A stretch of 56,312 nucleotides of DNA. Source: a virus. Shown piece after piece: positions 47,438-55,873 of this stretch. The position numbers and the translations under genes are program-made. Below the pieces are notes generated by a model. It worked only from the letters and a program-made list of their open reading frames with translations, made no database searches and was not told the origin of the DNA. Numbering within the stretch: position 1 is the first letter of the stretch; each line of letters starts with the position of its first letter. The stretch lies in IMG/VR virus record IMGVR_UViG_3300050821_002518, positions 1 to 56,312 of that record; one strand, written 5' to 3'.

Positions 47438-47862
47438 CGCGCCAGCTCCCAATAAATAGCTGACAGAACGTACTCCGCGGAGACAGGCGTAACGCCAGCG
47501 TCGTCGGTGTAAATAAAGAACTTGAAGTTCTTGCTCAAGACTCCGACGAACGCTTCCAGCTTCGCACCTTTCGATTTCACCCATCCGGGGAGGAACACGA
47601 TACCCTCGATGCCGGTATCGGCGAGCAACTTGACGTCGCGAGCGAGGAAGTCGCCCCAGGTCTTGTTATTCATTGCGACGCGGTTCGTCGGATCCCCATC
47701 GGTCGACGTGAGTGCCGCGCCCTTGTCCTCTTCGTTGTCGATCTCGGCGGGCGAGACTACCTCGAAGCCGGCAGCGCGTAGCGCTGCGGCGGCGGCAAAG
47801 AACGCCGGGAAATTAAACTGAGGGTAGCCCGACATCGGGCCGGCTAAGTAGATCTTGGTCAT
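47434..47862 (-). CDS. DUF4406 nucleoside deoxyribosyltransferase-like protein
   Basis: 142 aa. The ATG at 47862 has GGAG six bases upstream. [58 protein letters not shown] and [18 protein letters not shown] form the Rossmann-like layout of DUF4406, related to nucleoside 2-deoxyribosyltransferases. Probably acts on nucleotides. Confidence 0.8.
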   Translation of the reverse strand: MTKIYLAGPMSGYPQFNFPAFFAAAAALRAAGFEVVSPAEIDNEEDKGAALTSTDGDPTNRVAMNNKTWGDFLARDVKLLADTGIEGIVFLPGWVKSKGAKLEAFVGVLSKNFKFFIYTDDAGVTPVSAEYVLSAIYWELAR

Positions 47863-48094
47863 AAACATCTCCGTTGGTTGCAATTTTGATCGTTTCGTAC
47901 GGCGCAACGACGCGCCGCTGAAATTCGGCCTTCACGCCTTCGAGCGCGCCGACCACGTCGTTAAGAGTCTGATACGTGAGACCGTTGCGGTGAACGTAGT
48001 CCTGTACCGCTTGTGTGAGCTGAAAGTTCAACTCACCAGCTGTCTCCGGCGAATGCGCCGCACGCGTTCGATCTTTCACTTTGATGTAGGGCAT
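47813..48094 (-). CDS. small phage protein (DUF6899-like), 93 aa
   Basis: [20 protein letters not shown], then [20 protein letters not shown] and [20 protein letters not shown]. The MPYI...R....GELN(y)..(t) pattern, with an E(F)xRR...PYE end, is a familiar phage family called DUF6899. It overlaps the next gene by 50 bp. Role unknown. Confidence 0.7.
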   Translation of the reverse strand: MPYIKVKDRTRAAHSPETAGELNFQLTQAVQDYVHRNGLTYQTLNDVVGALEGVKAEFQRRVVAPYETIKIATNGDVYDQDLLSRPDVGLPSV

Positions 48095-48096
48095 GA

Positions 48097-48255
48097 CTAC
48101 TCCAGGCTGCAGTGCCAGCGGATAACCTTGTTCACGGGCGCTGGCAGGGCCGCCGCGTAGGTCTGACATTTCTGTTCGGACTCGAACCCTCGCTCCAGGT
48201 GAAGTACCTGCGAGTGCCCGGGACTGATTACCCACCAAACTAAGATCCACTTCAT
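48097..48255 (-). CDS. 52-aa exported or membrane-tethered small protein
   Basis: ATG at 48255 with GGAG six bases upstream. Short hydrophobic N-terminus (MKWILVWWVISP), then GFESEQKCQTYAAALPAP and WHCSLE. Cys spacing and size resemble the small protein at 55458-55634. Not recognised. Confidence 0.5.
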   Translation of the reverse strand: MKWILVWWVISPGHSQVLHLERGFESEQKCQTYAAALPAPVNKVIRWHCSLE

Positions 48256-48264
48256 CGTAGTCTC

Positions 48265-49551
48265 CTACAAAGTTGGAATGAATATGCCGCGAGCAAACTC
48301 ACCAGTTTCGCGGTGGTACGTCATAGACGTCGCCTGCCGCTTCGAGATCCAGCCACCGCGCGCCGCGTACGCGTCAGGGGCGGCGAGTGTTGGGTGCTGC
48401 ACCAACGTGCAACCCTTGCGCTCTTCTTCCTTCACATGATGCTTATGACCCGTGTGGATATAAACGTACGGGCAACGGCCCCACTGCTCACGGAACTGCG
48501 CGGCGAACAGTTCTCCCAGGCTCTCCAGGCGCGCTAGGTGCCCGTGGTAGAACCCGAGCAAGGTCTTGCCGTGCTCGTGCACGGTGTACGGATTCGGAGA
48601 CATGTCGATCCTCACGCGCGGGTTGCTGGCATAGAGCATCGAGAACATGATCCGCTTCCAGACCGACGCGGACGGGTCGTGGTTCCCTTCCTTGATTTGC
48701 ACGTGCACGATCTCGTGCTTCGTCAGCGCGTGCTCTATCACCCGGCGCAGGATCCGCGTCGACACCATAACCAACTTCTGGAAGCGGGAGTCGGCGTCGA
48801 GGATGTGCCCGTGCTCCGGCGTGACCGGCTTCATCGAATCGAAGTGCTCGAAGTCTCCCAGCTCATTCACCAAACCCTCGCGAGACGGCGGCGCCGCGTC
48901 GATCATCCGCGCGAGCGTGCCGACGAGGCACCGCTCCGCGATGGTGAGGTCCCAGTCGGATCCTGTCTCTTTATCCCAGGCGAGCATGCCGATGTGGCAG
49001 TCTGTCAAGGTATAGACTGTCAGAAGATCAGTATCTGACAGGGTAGGGCCAGCTATCTGAGGAAGCGGCTCAAGCTTCTCGCACATCGCCTTGAAGGCGG
49101 CCTCTTGCGCGGTCTGGCGCTTGATCGCGTCCATGTCCAGCTTCTGCCACTTAACGCGCTCTTGACCGTTCGCGTCGGTCATCACCGAGATACCCTTGAG
49201 TAGGTACCCGGGCGGTGGCGCGAACGCCTCACCGCTAGCGCGCTCGGTCTTGATCCACTGCTGGTCGGTCTCGCCCGCGGCGTTCACGCGCGTCGAGAGA
49301 CCGCGCAGCTGCTGATCTTCGGGCACCGCGTTCGAGGGCGGCGCCATCACTTGCTCAGGATTCGCGGCAGCGAAGCCAGCGAGCGCCTGCGTGTCAGCCT
49401 TCAGGCCGAACCCGACGCCTTTCGCGTATCGGTTGGCGAGGGTCTTGCGCGGTATCCCGAGCTGGCGAGCTGCCGCCGATATGCTGCCGTATGAGGCGAC
49501 CGCGTCCATAGCCTGCTGGATCTCGTTCACCGTATTTCGTTTGTAAGCCAT
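48265..49551 (-). CDS. HTH-metallophosphoesterase
   Basis: 428 aa. N-terminus AMDAVASYGSISAAARQLGI, PRKTLANR is a Psq/HTH_8-like DNA-binding helix pair. From ~180 a calcineurin-type phosphoesterase follows: LTDCHIGM (motif I, D and H), NELGDFEHFD (motif II GD), KEGNHDPSA (motif III GNHD), then FYHGHLAR and HTGHKHH (motif IV/V GHxH). All metal ligands are in place. Probably a phage DNA or nucleotide phosphatase/nuclease, targeted by the HTH. TAATG overlap with the helicase. Confidence 0.8.
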   Translation of the reverse strand: MAYKRNTVNEIQQAMDAVASYGSISAAARQLGIPRKTLANRYAKGVGFGLKADTQALAGFAAANPEQVMAPPSNAVPEDQQLRGLSTRVNAAGETDQQWIKTERASGEAFAPPPGYLLKGISVMTDANGQERVKWQKLDMDAIKRQTAQEAAFKAMCEKLEPLPQIAGPTLSDTDLLTVYTLTDCHIGMLAWDKETGSDWDLTIAERCLVGTLARMIDAAPPSREGLVNELGDFEHFDSMKPVTPEHGHILDADSRFQKLVMVSTRILRRVIEHALTKHEIVHVQIKEGNHDPSASVWKRIMFSMLYASNPRVRIDMSPNPYTVHEHGKTLLGFYHGHLARLESLGELFAAQFREQWGRCPYVYIHTGHKHHVKEEERKGCTLVQHPTLAAPDAYAARGGWISKRQATSMTYHRETGEFARGIFIPTL

Positions 49552-50960
49552 TACTGTCTGCTCCTGCGGCGAGCACGCTTCAGCGCCTGCTCGACGGTTA
49601 TCTTCCCAAAATTACTATCGATCACATCCTGATCGGTAGTTCCTTTAGCTATCGCGTACCATACACGAACAGCAGCCTTCTTACCAGCCTGAAACTGGCG
49701 CGCGGGCCCTACACGCTCAATCATCTGCTGCCACAGCTCACCGGACCACCAGCAGGTATAGTGCAGGATGTCACGACATGGCTCGTGCAGGTTTAGCCCA
49801 AACGCGGACTGCTCCTGCAGCAATAATACACGAAACTTGCGCGCGTTCCAATCTATTTCATCCTGCTTCCCGCTGTATACCCGCGCCAGAATTTTCTTGC
49901 GAGCCAGATGCGCAAGGATACGGGGCGGATCAGATTTCCACCAGTAACTAACCAGTAAAGGTTCAGGTTCAATCTGCTCCAGAACGTCATCGAGCGCTTC
50001 AAGCCTGGAGTTATGTACCTCATGTGATTCTCCTGTCTCTGTGTCTATTATCGATCCAGAACATATCTGCAGCAGCTTCGAGGACTTGATCGCGGCGGTT
50101 CCGGCCTCGATCTCTGCATCAGACAGCTGCAGGAAGAAGTCTTTCTCCATCTGACGGTACTGGGCGCGGACGGCTGGGGGAAGTTCGAATTCTACTGGGA
50201 TGAGCTGGGGCTGCGTGATGTCGAGCCAGTCTTCAGCTCTATACGCAACCAAAACATCTTTCACAGCTTCATGAATCGCTTCGGCTGCGCCACTCTGCAA
50301 CTTGATCTTGCGCGTGTAGCGATCCTCCATAAGATACGCCTCTGAGAACGCTGTAAAAGATCGCTTAAGCCTCTGGCCGAAGTCGATAAAGTACATCTGG
50401 CCCCACAAATCGGCAAGCGAATTCGGGACAGGTGTCCCCGTCAGATTCCACCAGCGACCAGTGTATTGTGCCACATCCGCTAGCGCCGAAGATCTCACGG
50501 TACCCTTGTTCAAGCGAAACCCTTTGAGCCTGGAACACTCGTCGGCAATAACTATCTTGAAAGGCCAGCGCTCTTGCGGCCACATCGAGACCAGCCACGG
50601 CACCAGCTCGTAGTTGCATACGTACAGGTCCGCCACTGGACGCCGCAGAATCTCCCGGCGCTCCGTCTCCGTCCCGGTTATCTGCACCACATTCAGATGT
50701 TGGAAGCTCGCCCATTTATCTTTCTCCCCAGACCAGACTACGTCAGCTACGCGCTTTGGTGCGAGCACCAGCGCCGGAAAAAAACTTGACCCAACTAATT
50801 TCAGCATGTCCAGGGCCAAAAGGCTTGTCCCTGTCTTCCCCAGCCCAGGGTCCGCCACCAACATGGCTCGCTGATGCTCCGCCAGGAACATAGCCGCCTC
50901 CGATTGGTATTCTCGGGGTCTGAATGACGGCAAAATCAATGAGCTGTTCGATGTGTTCAT
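49551..50960 (-). CDS. SNF2-type superfamily 2 helicase
   Basis: 469 aa. FRPREYQSEAAMFLAEHQRA, MLVADPGLGKTGTSL (Walker A), IVIADECSRLKGF (motif II, DECS instead of DEAH), RWWNLTGTPVPNSLADLWGQ (motif III) and LLLQEQSAFGLNLHEPCRD, then QQMIERVGPARQ (motifs V and VI). This is the layout of small phage SNF2 helicases. Moves on duplex DNA using ATP, in replication or recombination. The 5' end overlaps the VRR-NUC gene by 218 bp, so the first ~70 codons are read in two frames. Confidence 0.85.
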   Translation of the reverse strand: MNTSNSSLILPSFRPREYQSEAAMFLAEHQRAMLVADPGLGKTGTSLLALDMLKLVGSSFFPALVLAPKRVADVVWSGEKDKWASFQHLNVVQITGTETERREILRRPVADLYVCNYELVPWLVSMWPQERWPFKIVIADECSRLKGFRLNKGTVRSSALADVAQYTGRWWNLTGTPVPNSLADLWGQMYFIDFGQRLKRSFTAFSEAYLMEDRYTRKIKLQSGAAEAIHEAVKDVLVAYRAEDWLDITQPQLIPVEFELPPAVRAQYRQMEKDFFLQLSDAEIEAGTAAIKSSKLLQICSGSIIDTETGESHEVHNSRLEALDDVLEQIEPEPLLVSYWWKSDPPRILAHLARKKILARVYSGKQDEIDWNARKFRVLLLQEQSAFGLNLHEPCRDILHYTCWWSGELWQQMIERVGPARQFQAGKKAAVRVWYAIAKGTTDQDVIDSNFGKITVEQALKRARRRSRQ

Positions 50961-51201
50961 TGCAGCCGATTACCCACACGTCCATGCCACGCTTGCGCCA
51001 GAAGCCGTGCCGGCGGAGCTGGTGCTCCTCCGGCCTGACATTATCCAGCCACTTCGTTTCTGCGAGGCAGTGGTACCCGTTCGGAAAGCTACAGATCCGG
51101 TCAGGGTCACCGCGCTTGCCACCGACGTGTTTCTCACAGGCGCCGCCGATTACCTCAATTCGGTCTTTCAGTCGGTTCTCGACTGTCGTCTCGCGTGCCA
51201 T
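50743..51201 (-). CDS. VRR-NUC nuclease
   Basis: 152 aa; AGGAG ten bases upstream. RETTVENRLKDRIEVIGGAC, GKRGDPDRICSFPNGYHCLA, ETKWLDNVRPEEHQLRRHGF and MDVWVIGCNEHIEQLIDFAV are the core motifs: the PDR-(x)n-(A)EtK catalytic signature of the PD-(D/E)XK family and the VxxI strand. The Gly/Pro-rich tail after residue 100 runs inside the helicase gene and may not be functional. VRR-NUC next to SNF2 helicase is a common phage pair, probably cleaving branched DNA. Confidence 0.85.
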   Translation of the reverse strand: MARETTVENRLKDRIEVIGGACEKHVGGKRGDPDRICSFPNGYHCLAETKWLDNVRPEEHQLRRHGFWRKRGMDVWVIGCNEHIEQLIDFAVIQTPRIPIGGGYVPGGASASHVGGGPWAGEDRDKPFGPGHAEISWVKFFSGAGARTKARS

Positions 51202-51505
51202 CGGTGATGATCTCCTGATTTGGTTTCTGATCCGCGATCACGGCGCCGCGCACTGCGCGCCCGAAGACTCGGCTCGCCTGTATCCACGCCATCGCCTCGT
51301 CGCTATCGACGAATGTGCAGGTCCACACCCTGCGGTCATCGTCGGTGCGGCCATACACGACGAACATCGGGATCGACGCACCGCCCATCGGCGTCAGCTG
51401 TGTCTCGGTCTGCAGCGTCTTCGGCAGCACGAGCGCGGTCTCGACCTCTGCCTTTATCACCGACTTCGGTCCGAAGTCTCTGTCCTTACCTCTTAGATCA
51501 GCCAT
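51155..51505 (-). CDS. hypothetical protein, 116 aa
   Basis: GGGGAAATAAC precedes the ATG. Strand-rich first half (IKAEVETALVLPKTLQT, SIPMFVVYGRTDDDRRVW) and a helical middle (DEAMAWIQASRVFGRAVRG). The tail is charged and overlaps the nuclease gene by 47 bp. Not recognised. Confidence 0.55.
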   Translation of the reverse strand: MADLRGKDRDFGPKSVIKAEVETALVLPKTLQTETQLTPMGGASIPMFVVYGRTDDDRRVWTCTFVDSDEAMAWIQASRVFGRAVRGAVIADQKPNQEIITDGTRDDSREPTERPN

Positions 51506-51506
51506 G

Positions 51507-51719
51507 TTATTTCCCCGATTTATAACTTGTACGACCGAATAGTGCGGCGCCGAGAACCCCCAGCTGCCACGATTGGAACCACGTCAGCTCGCTGACATGG
51601 AACACAGTACTGATCACTGCGTTCCAGGTCCACTCTATGAGGAACGCGTTGATAAATACCATCAGCGCTAGCGTCAGCACGAACACCGCCCCAGCATTAA
51701 AAAGTTTCCAACCATCCAT
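51507..51719 (-). CDS. 70-aa membrane protein
   Basis: Two hydrophobic stretches (AGAVFVLTLALMVFINAFLI and WQLGVLGAALFGRTSY) around an aromatic loop. AGAGGTGAT precedes the ATG; it starts four bases after the polymerase stop. Likely inner membrane, unknown role. Confidence 0.6.
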   Translation of the reverse strand: MDGWKLFNAGAVFVLTLALMVFINAFLIEWTWNAVISTVFHVSELTWFQSWQLGVLGAALFGRTSYKSGK

Positions 51720-51722
51720 ATA

Positions 51723-54287
51723 TCACCTCTTTCCGTAACGAACGTTTGTCCATAGATCCGCCGCGATTGGCAGACCCTCCATCCACTTTTCTTTGGTCTT
51801 TAGTACCGCCATGAACCTAGCCTCGGAGTATGAACCTTTCGGCACATCAAGTCCAATCTCATCATGGACGTGAAGCGATATCGCCGTCCGCGCGTACGGC
51901 TCCAGCGTGTTCAGGTAGGCGACGATCTCCGGCACCGTCAGCGTATCGTCATGCACGCGCAGCATCGCTGCGCGTAGCACGTCGTTCGCAGTCGCCTGCA
52001 CTATGTTCTCGACAAAGAGCCCTGACCACGCACGCTCGCGGCGCCAGCTGCGGCCGCGCACTGTGAGGTATGAGGCGTACCGCGTCTTCCAGGCCCTGCC
52101 GCCGGTCGGGTCCTCGATCAGCTCCTCTCGCAGCAGCGGCGAGGCGTACAGCAGCCGGCGCCCGCTGGGCAGCTCGATAACCAGGAACGAGGCATTGCAC
52201 CAGATAGCGCACTTCGCAACGTGATAGACCGTCCCGTTCTTGTCGGCTACCGCTTCCAGTATCGCGGTGTTCAGATCGTAGCGCATCTGATTGATCGCGG
52301 GGTTGGCTATGCGGAACGCCTGCTTCAGGATATCGCACGCCATGTACACCGGCCGCTCAAGCTCGAAGTCTTCACCCTTCAGGAATGCGCGCTCCCAGGC
52401 GCGGTTCGCTTTCTCCAGCTGCTCAGGTGTAGCCGTCGGTAGCACTAGGTCGGCCAGCGGATCAAGATCCATCTGGTACGCGACGGACATGTTCACCAGC
52501 GCCGCGACGCCGCCGCCGAAGCCGAACGCGAGGATACAGACCTTGCCCATCTGCCGCTCGTTCTCGTTTACATCTTCCGGCCGCTTGCCTAGCATTTTGC
52601 CGGCTAGAATACGGTACGGATCCTTCGACTTATCCTTCGGGTTGTCGAACGAGAACTGGAACGCGTCGAGCACGGACTGCTCGCCCGCGATCCATGGCGT
52701 GATCACGCTCTCGATATTTTTGAAGTCGCCGACTACTAATTCATTACCTTGCGCAGCAACGATGCCGTGACGTAATGCTATGGACGCTAGCTCGAAGGCG
52801 CTTACGGTTGTCGTATACGTCTCAGATTTTCTGAGCGCGTCAACCACTCTAAATTGGAGAGAGCCGGATTTGCCCGGTCCCGATCCAAGTGATGCACCTC
52901 CGGCTTGCGTTGCGGGTTGGGTAAAAAGGTCAACGCCACCAACCGATGCACGGTCTTCACGTAGCGCCGGCTGCCCTTGTATAAGTGAACTATCCGATAG
53001 CCGCGGTTGTTCAATTGGGTCGACAAGAAATGCGCCAAGATACGCCTCTTGGCGGGCTGCTTGTTGCGCAACAGATAGCGCTGTAGCTTCTCGACTGTCC
53101 GTATCGCGCCTAGCGTGCTGATTTCGTAGAGCCCCTCGAAACCCTGTATCGCCTTCCAAGTTTCCATTTAATTTATCGCCTCTGATGAATGGGAGGACGA
53201 CAGAATCAATATCTGCTGCCTTAACCGGCTCCAGCTCGATTCGTCCAGCATGCGTGAATCCGTCAGGGCGCCGGGTAGTGATAGCCGGACGTGGTAAATT
53301 ATGCGGTTGTACCCCTCGCGCAGCGTGGCGACCTGTACGGCCCGCGCCCGACCAACGACACCAGTGGCGGATGCGCGCCTCGGGTCCAACCAGACTAAGT
53401 CCTTTTTTGAATTTAGTACCAGAATTTTTTCCAGCTTCAAGCCGCTCTTCGAGAACAGTGCGAAGAATTGGGTCCAGGTCATCGGATTCGAGGTAGTCAC
53501 GTACGTCTCCAGCTCTGAGTGAGTCGATGTCGATATCGTACCGGTTGCGGATATACGCCAGCAGCCGCTTCGCTTGTGTGGCGGACCCAACCTGGTTGTC
53601 AGTATTCTCGCGCATCACCTTGCGTGACGCCTCACGCGCCAGGTCGAGAAAATCTGAGGCGGCCTGCGCCAACTTCACGTCAAATCCGAAGCCGCGCTCA
53701 TTGACCAATTGGTCGAGCATCCAGCTGCGCAGATTGATGCCAGCGTAGTTCACCTGCGGCATGCGATTGAACGCGGTGCGCAGTGCCTCGGTGTCGCGGA
53801 TCGCGTACTTACAGAAGCGATCGAACGCTTCCGGTGCCTCGTGAGGCTCAATAAATTTCCCAGTTGCAGCCTGCGGAACGCAAAACGTGTCGATAAGAGA
53901 TTTGTCGTCGACCAGTTTCGCCTCGTCTTCATTGAGGCCGCATACTCTGCCCAAGCCTTCGAGCGACGCCGGAAGCCCGTGCGCGCTCGCGCCGGCCATC
54001 GTGCAGCGCCAGCGCGAGAGACCGGTAACGAGCTTGAGCGCTCGGGCGTAGATCAGCCGGTCGAACGCGGCGTTGTGCGCGACGATCAGGAACTCAGGGT
54101 CGTCGAGCGCGTCCTTCAGATCCTGCGGGCACAGCTCCCCGAAGATGGGGAGCCATATCTTGATCGCACCGACCGCGAATCCGTACGTCACGATCATGCA
54201 CTGGGCGGCCCGCGTGTAGCGGTCCGTCCCGGCGCTGATGTCGACGCGGCTGCGTGTCTCGGTGTCAGTGAACAGGATCTTCAGCAC
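51723..54287 (-). CDS. family A DNA polymerase with exonuclease domain and an unusual insert
   Basis: 854 aa from GTG 54287 (VLKILFTDTETRS, the usual start), overlapping the upstream stop. Exonuclease motifs are TDTETRS, HNAAFDRLIYARAL and YAIRDTEALRTAF. The polymerase follows: GAGRTGRHAARGVQPHNLPR, motif A VVGDFKNIES, DPYRILAGKMLGK, motif B GKVCILAFGFGGG and motif C SLHVHDEIGLDVP. Between PFIRG and TTTVSAFELAS the frame runs through ~125 residues that do not resemble a polymerase. This stretch coincides exactly with an HNH gene in the +1 frame. The reading frame stays open, so the enzyme may carry this insert just before motif A. Confidence 0.85.
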   Translation of the reverse strand: MLKILFTDTETRSRVDISAGTDRYTRAAQCMIVTYGFAVGAIKIWLPIFGELCPQDLKDALDDPEFLIVAHNAAFDRLIYARALKLVTGLSRWRCTMAGASAHGLPASLEGLGRVCGLNEDEAKLVDDKSLIDTFCVPQAATGKFIEPHEAPEAFDRFCKYAIRDTEALRTAFNRMPQVNYAGINLRSWMLDQLVNERGFGFDVKLAQAASDFLDLAREASRKVMRENTDNQVGSATQAKRLLAYIRNRYDIDIDSLRAGDVRDYLESDDLDPILRTVLEERLEAGKNSGTKFKKGLSLVGPEARIRHWCRWSGAGRTGRHAARGVQPHNLPRPAITTRRPDGFTHAGRIELEPVKAADIDSVVLPFIRGDKLNGNLEGDTGFRGALRNQHARRDTDSREATALSVAQQAARQEAYLGAFLVDPIEQPRLSDSSLIQGQPALREDRASVGGVDLFTQPATQAGGASLGSGPGKSGSLQFRVVDALRKSETYTTTVSAFELASIALRHGIVAAQGNELVVGDFKNIESVITPWIAGEQSVLDAFQFSFDNPKDKSKDPYRILAGKMLGKRPEDVNENERQMGKVCILAFGFGGGVAALVNMSVAYQMDLDPLADLVLPTATPEQLEKANRAWERAFLKGEDFELERPVYMACDILKQAFRIANPAINQMRYDLNTAILEAVADKNGTVYHVAKCAIWCNASFLVIELPSGRRLLYASPLLREELIEDPTGGRAWKTRYASYLTVRGRSWRRERAWSGLFVENIVQATANDVLRAAMLRVHDDTLTVPEIVAYLNTLEPYARTAISLHVHDEIGLDVPKGSYSEARFMAVLKTKEKWMEGLPIAADLWTNVRYGKR
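52802..53167 (-). CDS. HNH homing endonuclease nested inside the polymerase gene
   Basis: 121 aa, same strand as the polymerase, +1 frame. An in-frame TAA ends directly before the ATG at 53167, with AGAGG about 11 bases upstream. ETWKAIQGFEGLYEISTLGA is a NUMOD4 motif (W..I.GFEG.YEIS..G). NNRGYRIVHLYKGSRRYVKT and VHRLVALTFLPNP, then VHHLDRDRANPALSNLEW and LTRSEN form the HNH_3 core. The stop TAA is at 52802. Intact motifs mean it is probably functional. It fills nearly the whole insert of the polymerase, leaving no space for an intron. Confidence 0.85.
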   Translation of the reverse strand: METWKAIQGFEGLYEISTLGAIRTVEKLQRYLLRNKQPAKRRILAHFLSTQLNNRGYRIVHLYKGSRRYVKTVHRLVALTFLPNPQRKPEVHHLDRDRANPALSNLEWLTRSENLRRIRQP

Positions 54288-54505
54288 AGCAGATCCATGT
54301 CCTTTTTCCAATCGTTATAAGCATCGGCCGGCGTCAAGCCGAACCCTGTTACTAACCCACCGCTAAGACGGCACACCCAGGTCGGTGCACCCGCCAACTT
54401 ACTGATTTTAGGTTTCGCCAGCAATGGCAATAGACGGCGACGATTCTCCTGTAGCTGGTAATACGGACCCCGGAACAGAGGAGGTAACGAGTTTCGAGTA
54501 TTCAT
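54281..54505 (-). CDS. hypothetical protein, 74 aa
   Basis: AGGTG four bases before the ATG. LPLLAKPKISKLAGAPTWVC, RLSGGLVTGFGLTPADAYND, then WKKDMDLLC. The G(L)V(T)G.G.TP.DAY.(D)W ending is a small phage pattern in which the product may be a single-domain protein. It overlaps the upstream gene by 98 bp and the polymerase start by seven. Confidence 0.55.
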   Translation of the reverse strand: MNTRNSLPPLFRGPYYQLQENRRRLLPLLAKPKISKLAGAPTWVCRLSGGLVTGFGLTPADAYNDWKKDMDLLC

Positions 54506-54722
54506 TGAGCACCTGTTGGAACATCTGATTTTTGGCGAGCATCCCTTGTCGAGATTTGCGTATCTGATTCATCCGGTCGGCGAGAACGTACATGCCGCGC
54601 TCCTGGAAGAAGCGGCGCATATTCTTTCGCTGCGTGCGCAGGTAGCGAGAAATTAGGCGGTTAGCCAGCCCCGGCACCTGTATGTACCCAAAGCTAGTCC
54701 ATCGAGTTTGCGCTTCAGTCAT
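54408..54722 (-). CDS. hypothetical basic protein, 104 aa
   Basis: Helical and basic (LANRLISRYLRTQRKNMRRF, FQERGMYVLADRMNQIRKSR, QGMLAKNQMFQQVLNEYSKL), then a Ser/Pro/Gly tail that overlaps the next gene. Possibly nucleic-acid binding. Not recognised. Confidence 0.55.
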   Translation of the reverse strand: MTEAQTRWTSFGYIQVPGLANRLISRYLRTQRKNMRRFFQERGMYVLADRMNQIRKSRQGMLAKNQMFQQVLNEYSKLVTSSVPGSVLPATGESSPSIAIAGET

Positions 54723-54723
54723 T

Positions 54724-55461
54724 TTACACCTTCGCTTTACTAACGTTTCGGGGTAGGTTCTTCAAGAATTCGTCGCACCAAGCATGCACTAGAATAACCG
54801 TAGCGCGTGCTTTTTCTATCTCTATTGGCTGGTCTAGTTTACGTGCGATACCCCGCGCACTGTTATTTCTAAACCAGGGCTTGTTCCTTAGTGGGGCGTT
54901 GGTGGTGGTAAACGCCTCGTAGTATACAGACGATGCGATAGATCTGTTACGCCCTTTACCCCTGACTGCGGCGCGCATTCCACAATGCCCAAGCTGAGCG
55001 GAAGCCGGAGTGTCTGGCAATTTTGCGGCCATTTGAATGGCTAGTACTTCCGCCCCTTTGTATCCGGCTTTATGCAGGATGTCTGTCGGCCCTCCGCTTT
55101 CTGGTTCCCCTGACGGAACACAAAATCCGTACGAACCTCCGCGCCTAAGAACTCCGCCTCTTGATACGAACGCAGCTTTCCGTTGTGCCGCCAATTTCTC
55201 GGCTATATAGTTCGCGGTGCGCCGGGCGCGAAACTTCAGCTCGCGCGCCGTCTTCGTCAGCTTCTCATCCTGGTGCGCCTTCGCCCAGGCCGCCAGACCC
55301 TCGGCGCTGACCTCGACCGTCTTTAACTTGGCGAAGCTCAGCTCCTCGACCGCTTCCTCAAGCACTTGCAGCGCGCGGCTGTACACAGCCGGGAGGCTAG
55401 CACTTTTCGCCGCGGCAGTAACCTCGGTGCGTATCAACACCGGCAATTTATTAAGATTCAT
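54724..55461 (-). CDS. hypothetical protein, 245 aa, two-part
   Basis: ATG at 55461 overlaps the upstream stop as ATGA; a GTG at 55473 is possible. First ~90 residues are helical and charged (LQVLEEAVEELSFAKLKTVE, LTKTARELKFRARRTANYIA). From ~100 the sequence changes to GGVLRRGGSYGFCVPSGEPE, SAQLGHCGMRAAVRGKGRNR and YYEAFTTTNAPLRNKPWFRN, and base composition becomes less GC-rich. This looks like two unrelated pieces. No motif recognised. Confidence 0.55.
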   Translation of the reverse strand: MNLNKLPVLIRTEVTAAAKSASLPAVYSRALQVLEEAVEELSFAKLKTVEVSAEGLAAWAKAHQDEKLTKTARELKFRARRTANYIAEKLAAQRKAAFVSRGGVLRRGGSYGFCVPSGEPESGGPTDILHKAGYKGAEVLAIQMAAKLPDTPASAQLGHCGMRAAVRGKGRNRSIASSVYYEAFTTTNAPLRNKPWFRNNSARGIARKLDQPIEIEKARATVILVHAWCDEFLKNLPRNVSKAKV

Positions 55462-55634
55462 TGTAACACGCACTGGTAACTGGCGTCGTTACCGGCTATT
55501 CGGACGCGGGCGATGACTTGCTCTCCTGCCAACGTGCATGTTGCGTAACTGGCAAACCCAGGTACAGTCTGTACCTGAACCTGGCCGCTGCTGAACAGCA
55601 GCGTGAGTATCATGGTGAAGTGTTGAACAAACAT
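55458..55634 (-). CDS. 58-aa exported small protein
   Basis: ATG at 55634; N-terminal hydrophobic stretch (HFTMILTLLFSSG) like a short signal sequence, then strand-rich VQVQTVPGFASYATCTLAGE and IARVRIAGNDASYQCVLQ with two Cys. Fits a small periplasmic protein. ATGA overlap with the next gene. Confidence 0.5.
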   Translation of the reverse strand: MFVQHFTMILTLLFSSGQVQVQTVPGFASYATCTLAGEQVIARVRIAGNDASYQCVLQ

Positions 55635-55636
55635 TT

Positions 55637-55873
55637 TCAGACTCCGGGGTAGTTGGTTCTCAGTTGTCTGGTAACCATACGGATCAGCTCCTTGGCGGCA
55701 TCGCGATCCAGTCGCAGTATGTAATGATCTACACCCTCGCTATCGCCTTGGATCCATACAGTAATCTCGTAGGCCGGCTGCTCTCCTTTGTAGGCGGACC
55801 CGTAACTTACAAGTGCGTTAGAGAACACTGTTTCTAGTCGTTCGAAAGTTCTTTTGTCGAAGCTACTGCTCAT
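55637..55873 (-). CDS. hypothetical protein, 78 aa
   Basis: AGGAGATTGAA precedes the ATG. FERLETVFSNALVSYGSAYK, ITVWIQGDSEGVDHYILRLD and AAKELIRMVTRQLRTNYPG suggest a small alpha/beta domain. Not recognised. The 91-bp gap upstream holds a short hairpin (GGAGC...GCTCC, 55914-55929) and no gene. Confidence 0.6.
   Translation of the reverse strand: MSSSFDKRTFERLETVFSNALVSYGSAYKGEQPAYEITVWIQGDSEGVDHYILRLDRDAAKELIRMVTRQLRTNYPGV

Noticed and set aside
52790-53190. Group I intron or intein in the polymerase
   Set aside because: The insert is almost entirely the HNH gene, so an intron core does not fit, and the polymerase frame has no intein N-terminal Cys/Ser or C-terminal HN motif. RNA data could still reopen this.
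53168-53590. 140-aa minus-strand reading upstream of the nested HNH gene
   Set aside because: Overlaps conserved polymerase sequence in another frame and has no motif; it only shares the frame of the HNH gene.
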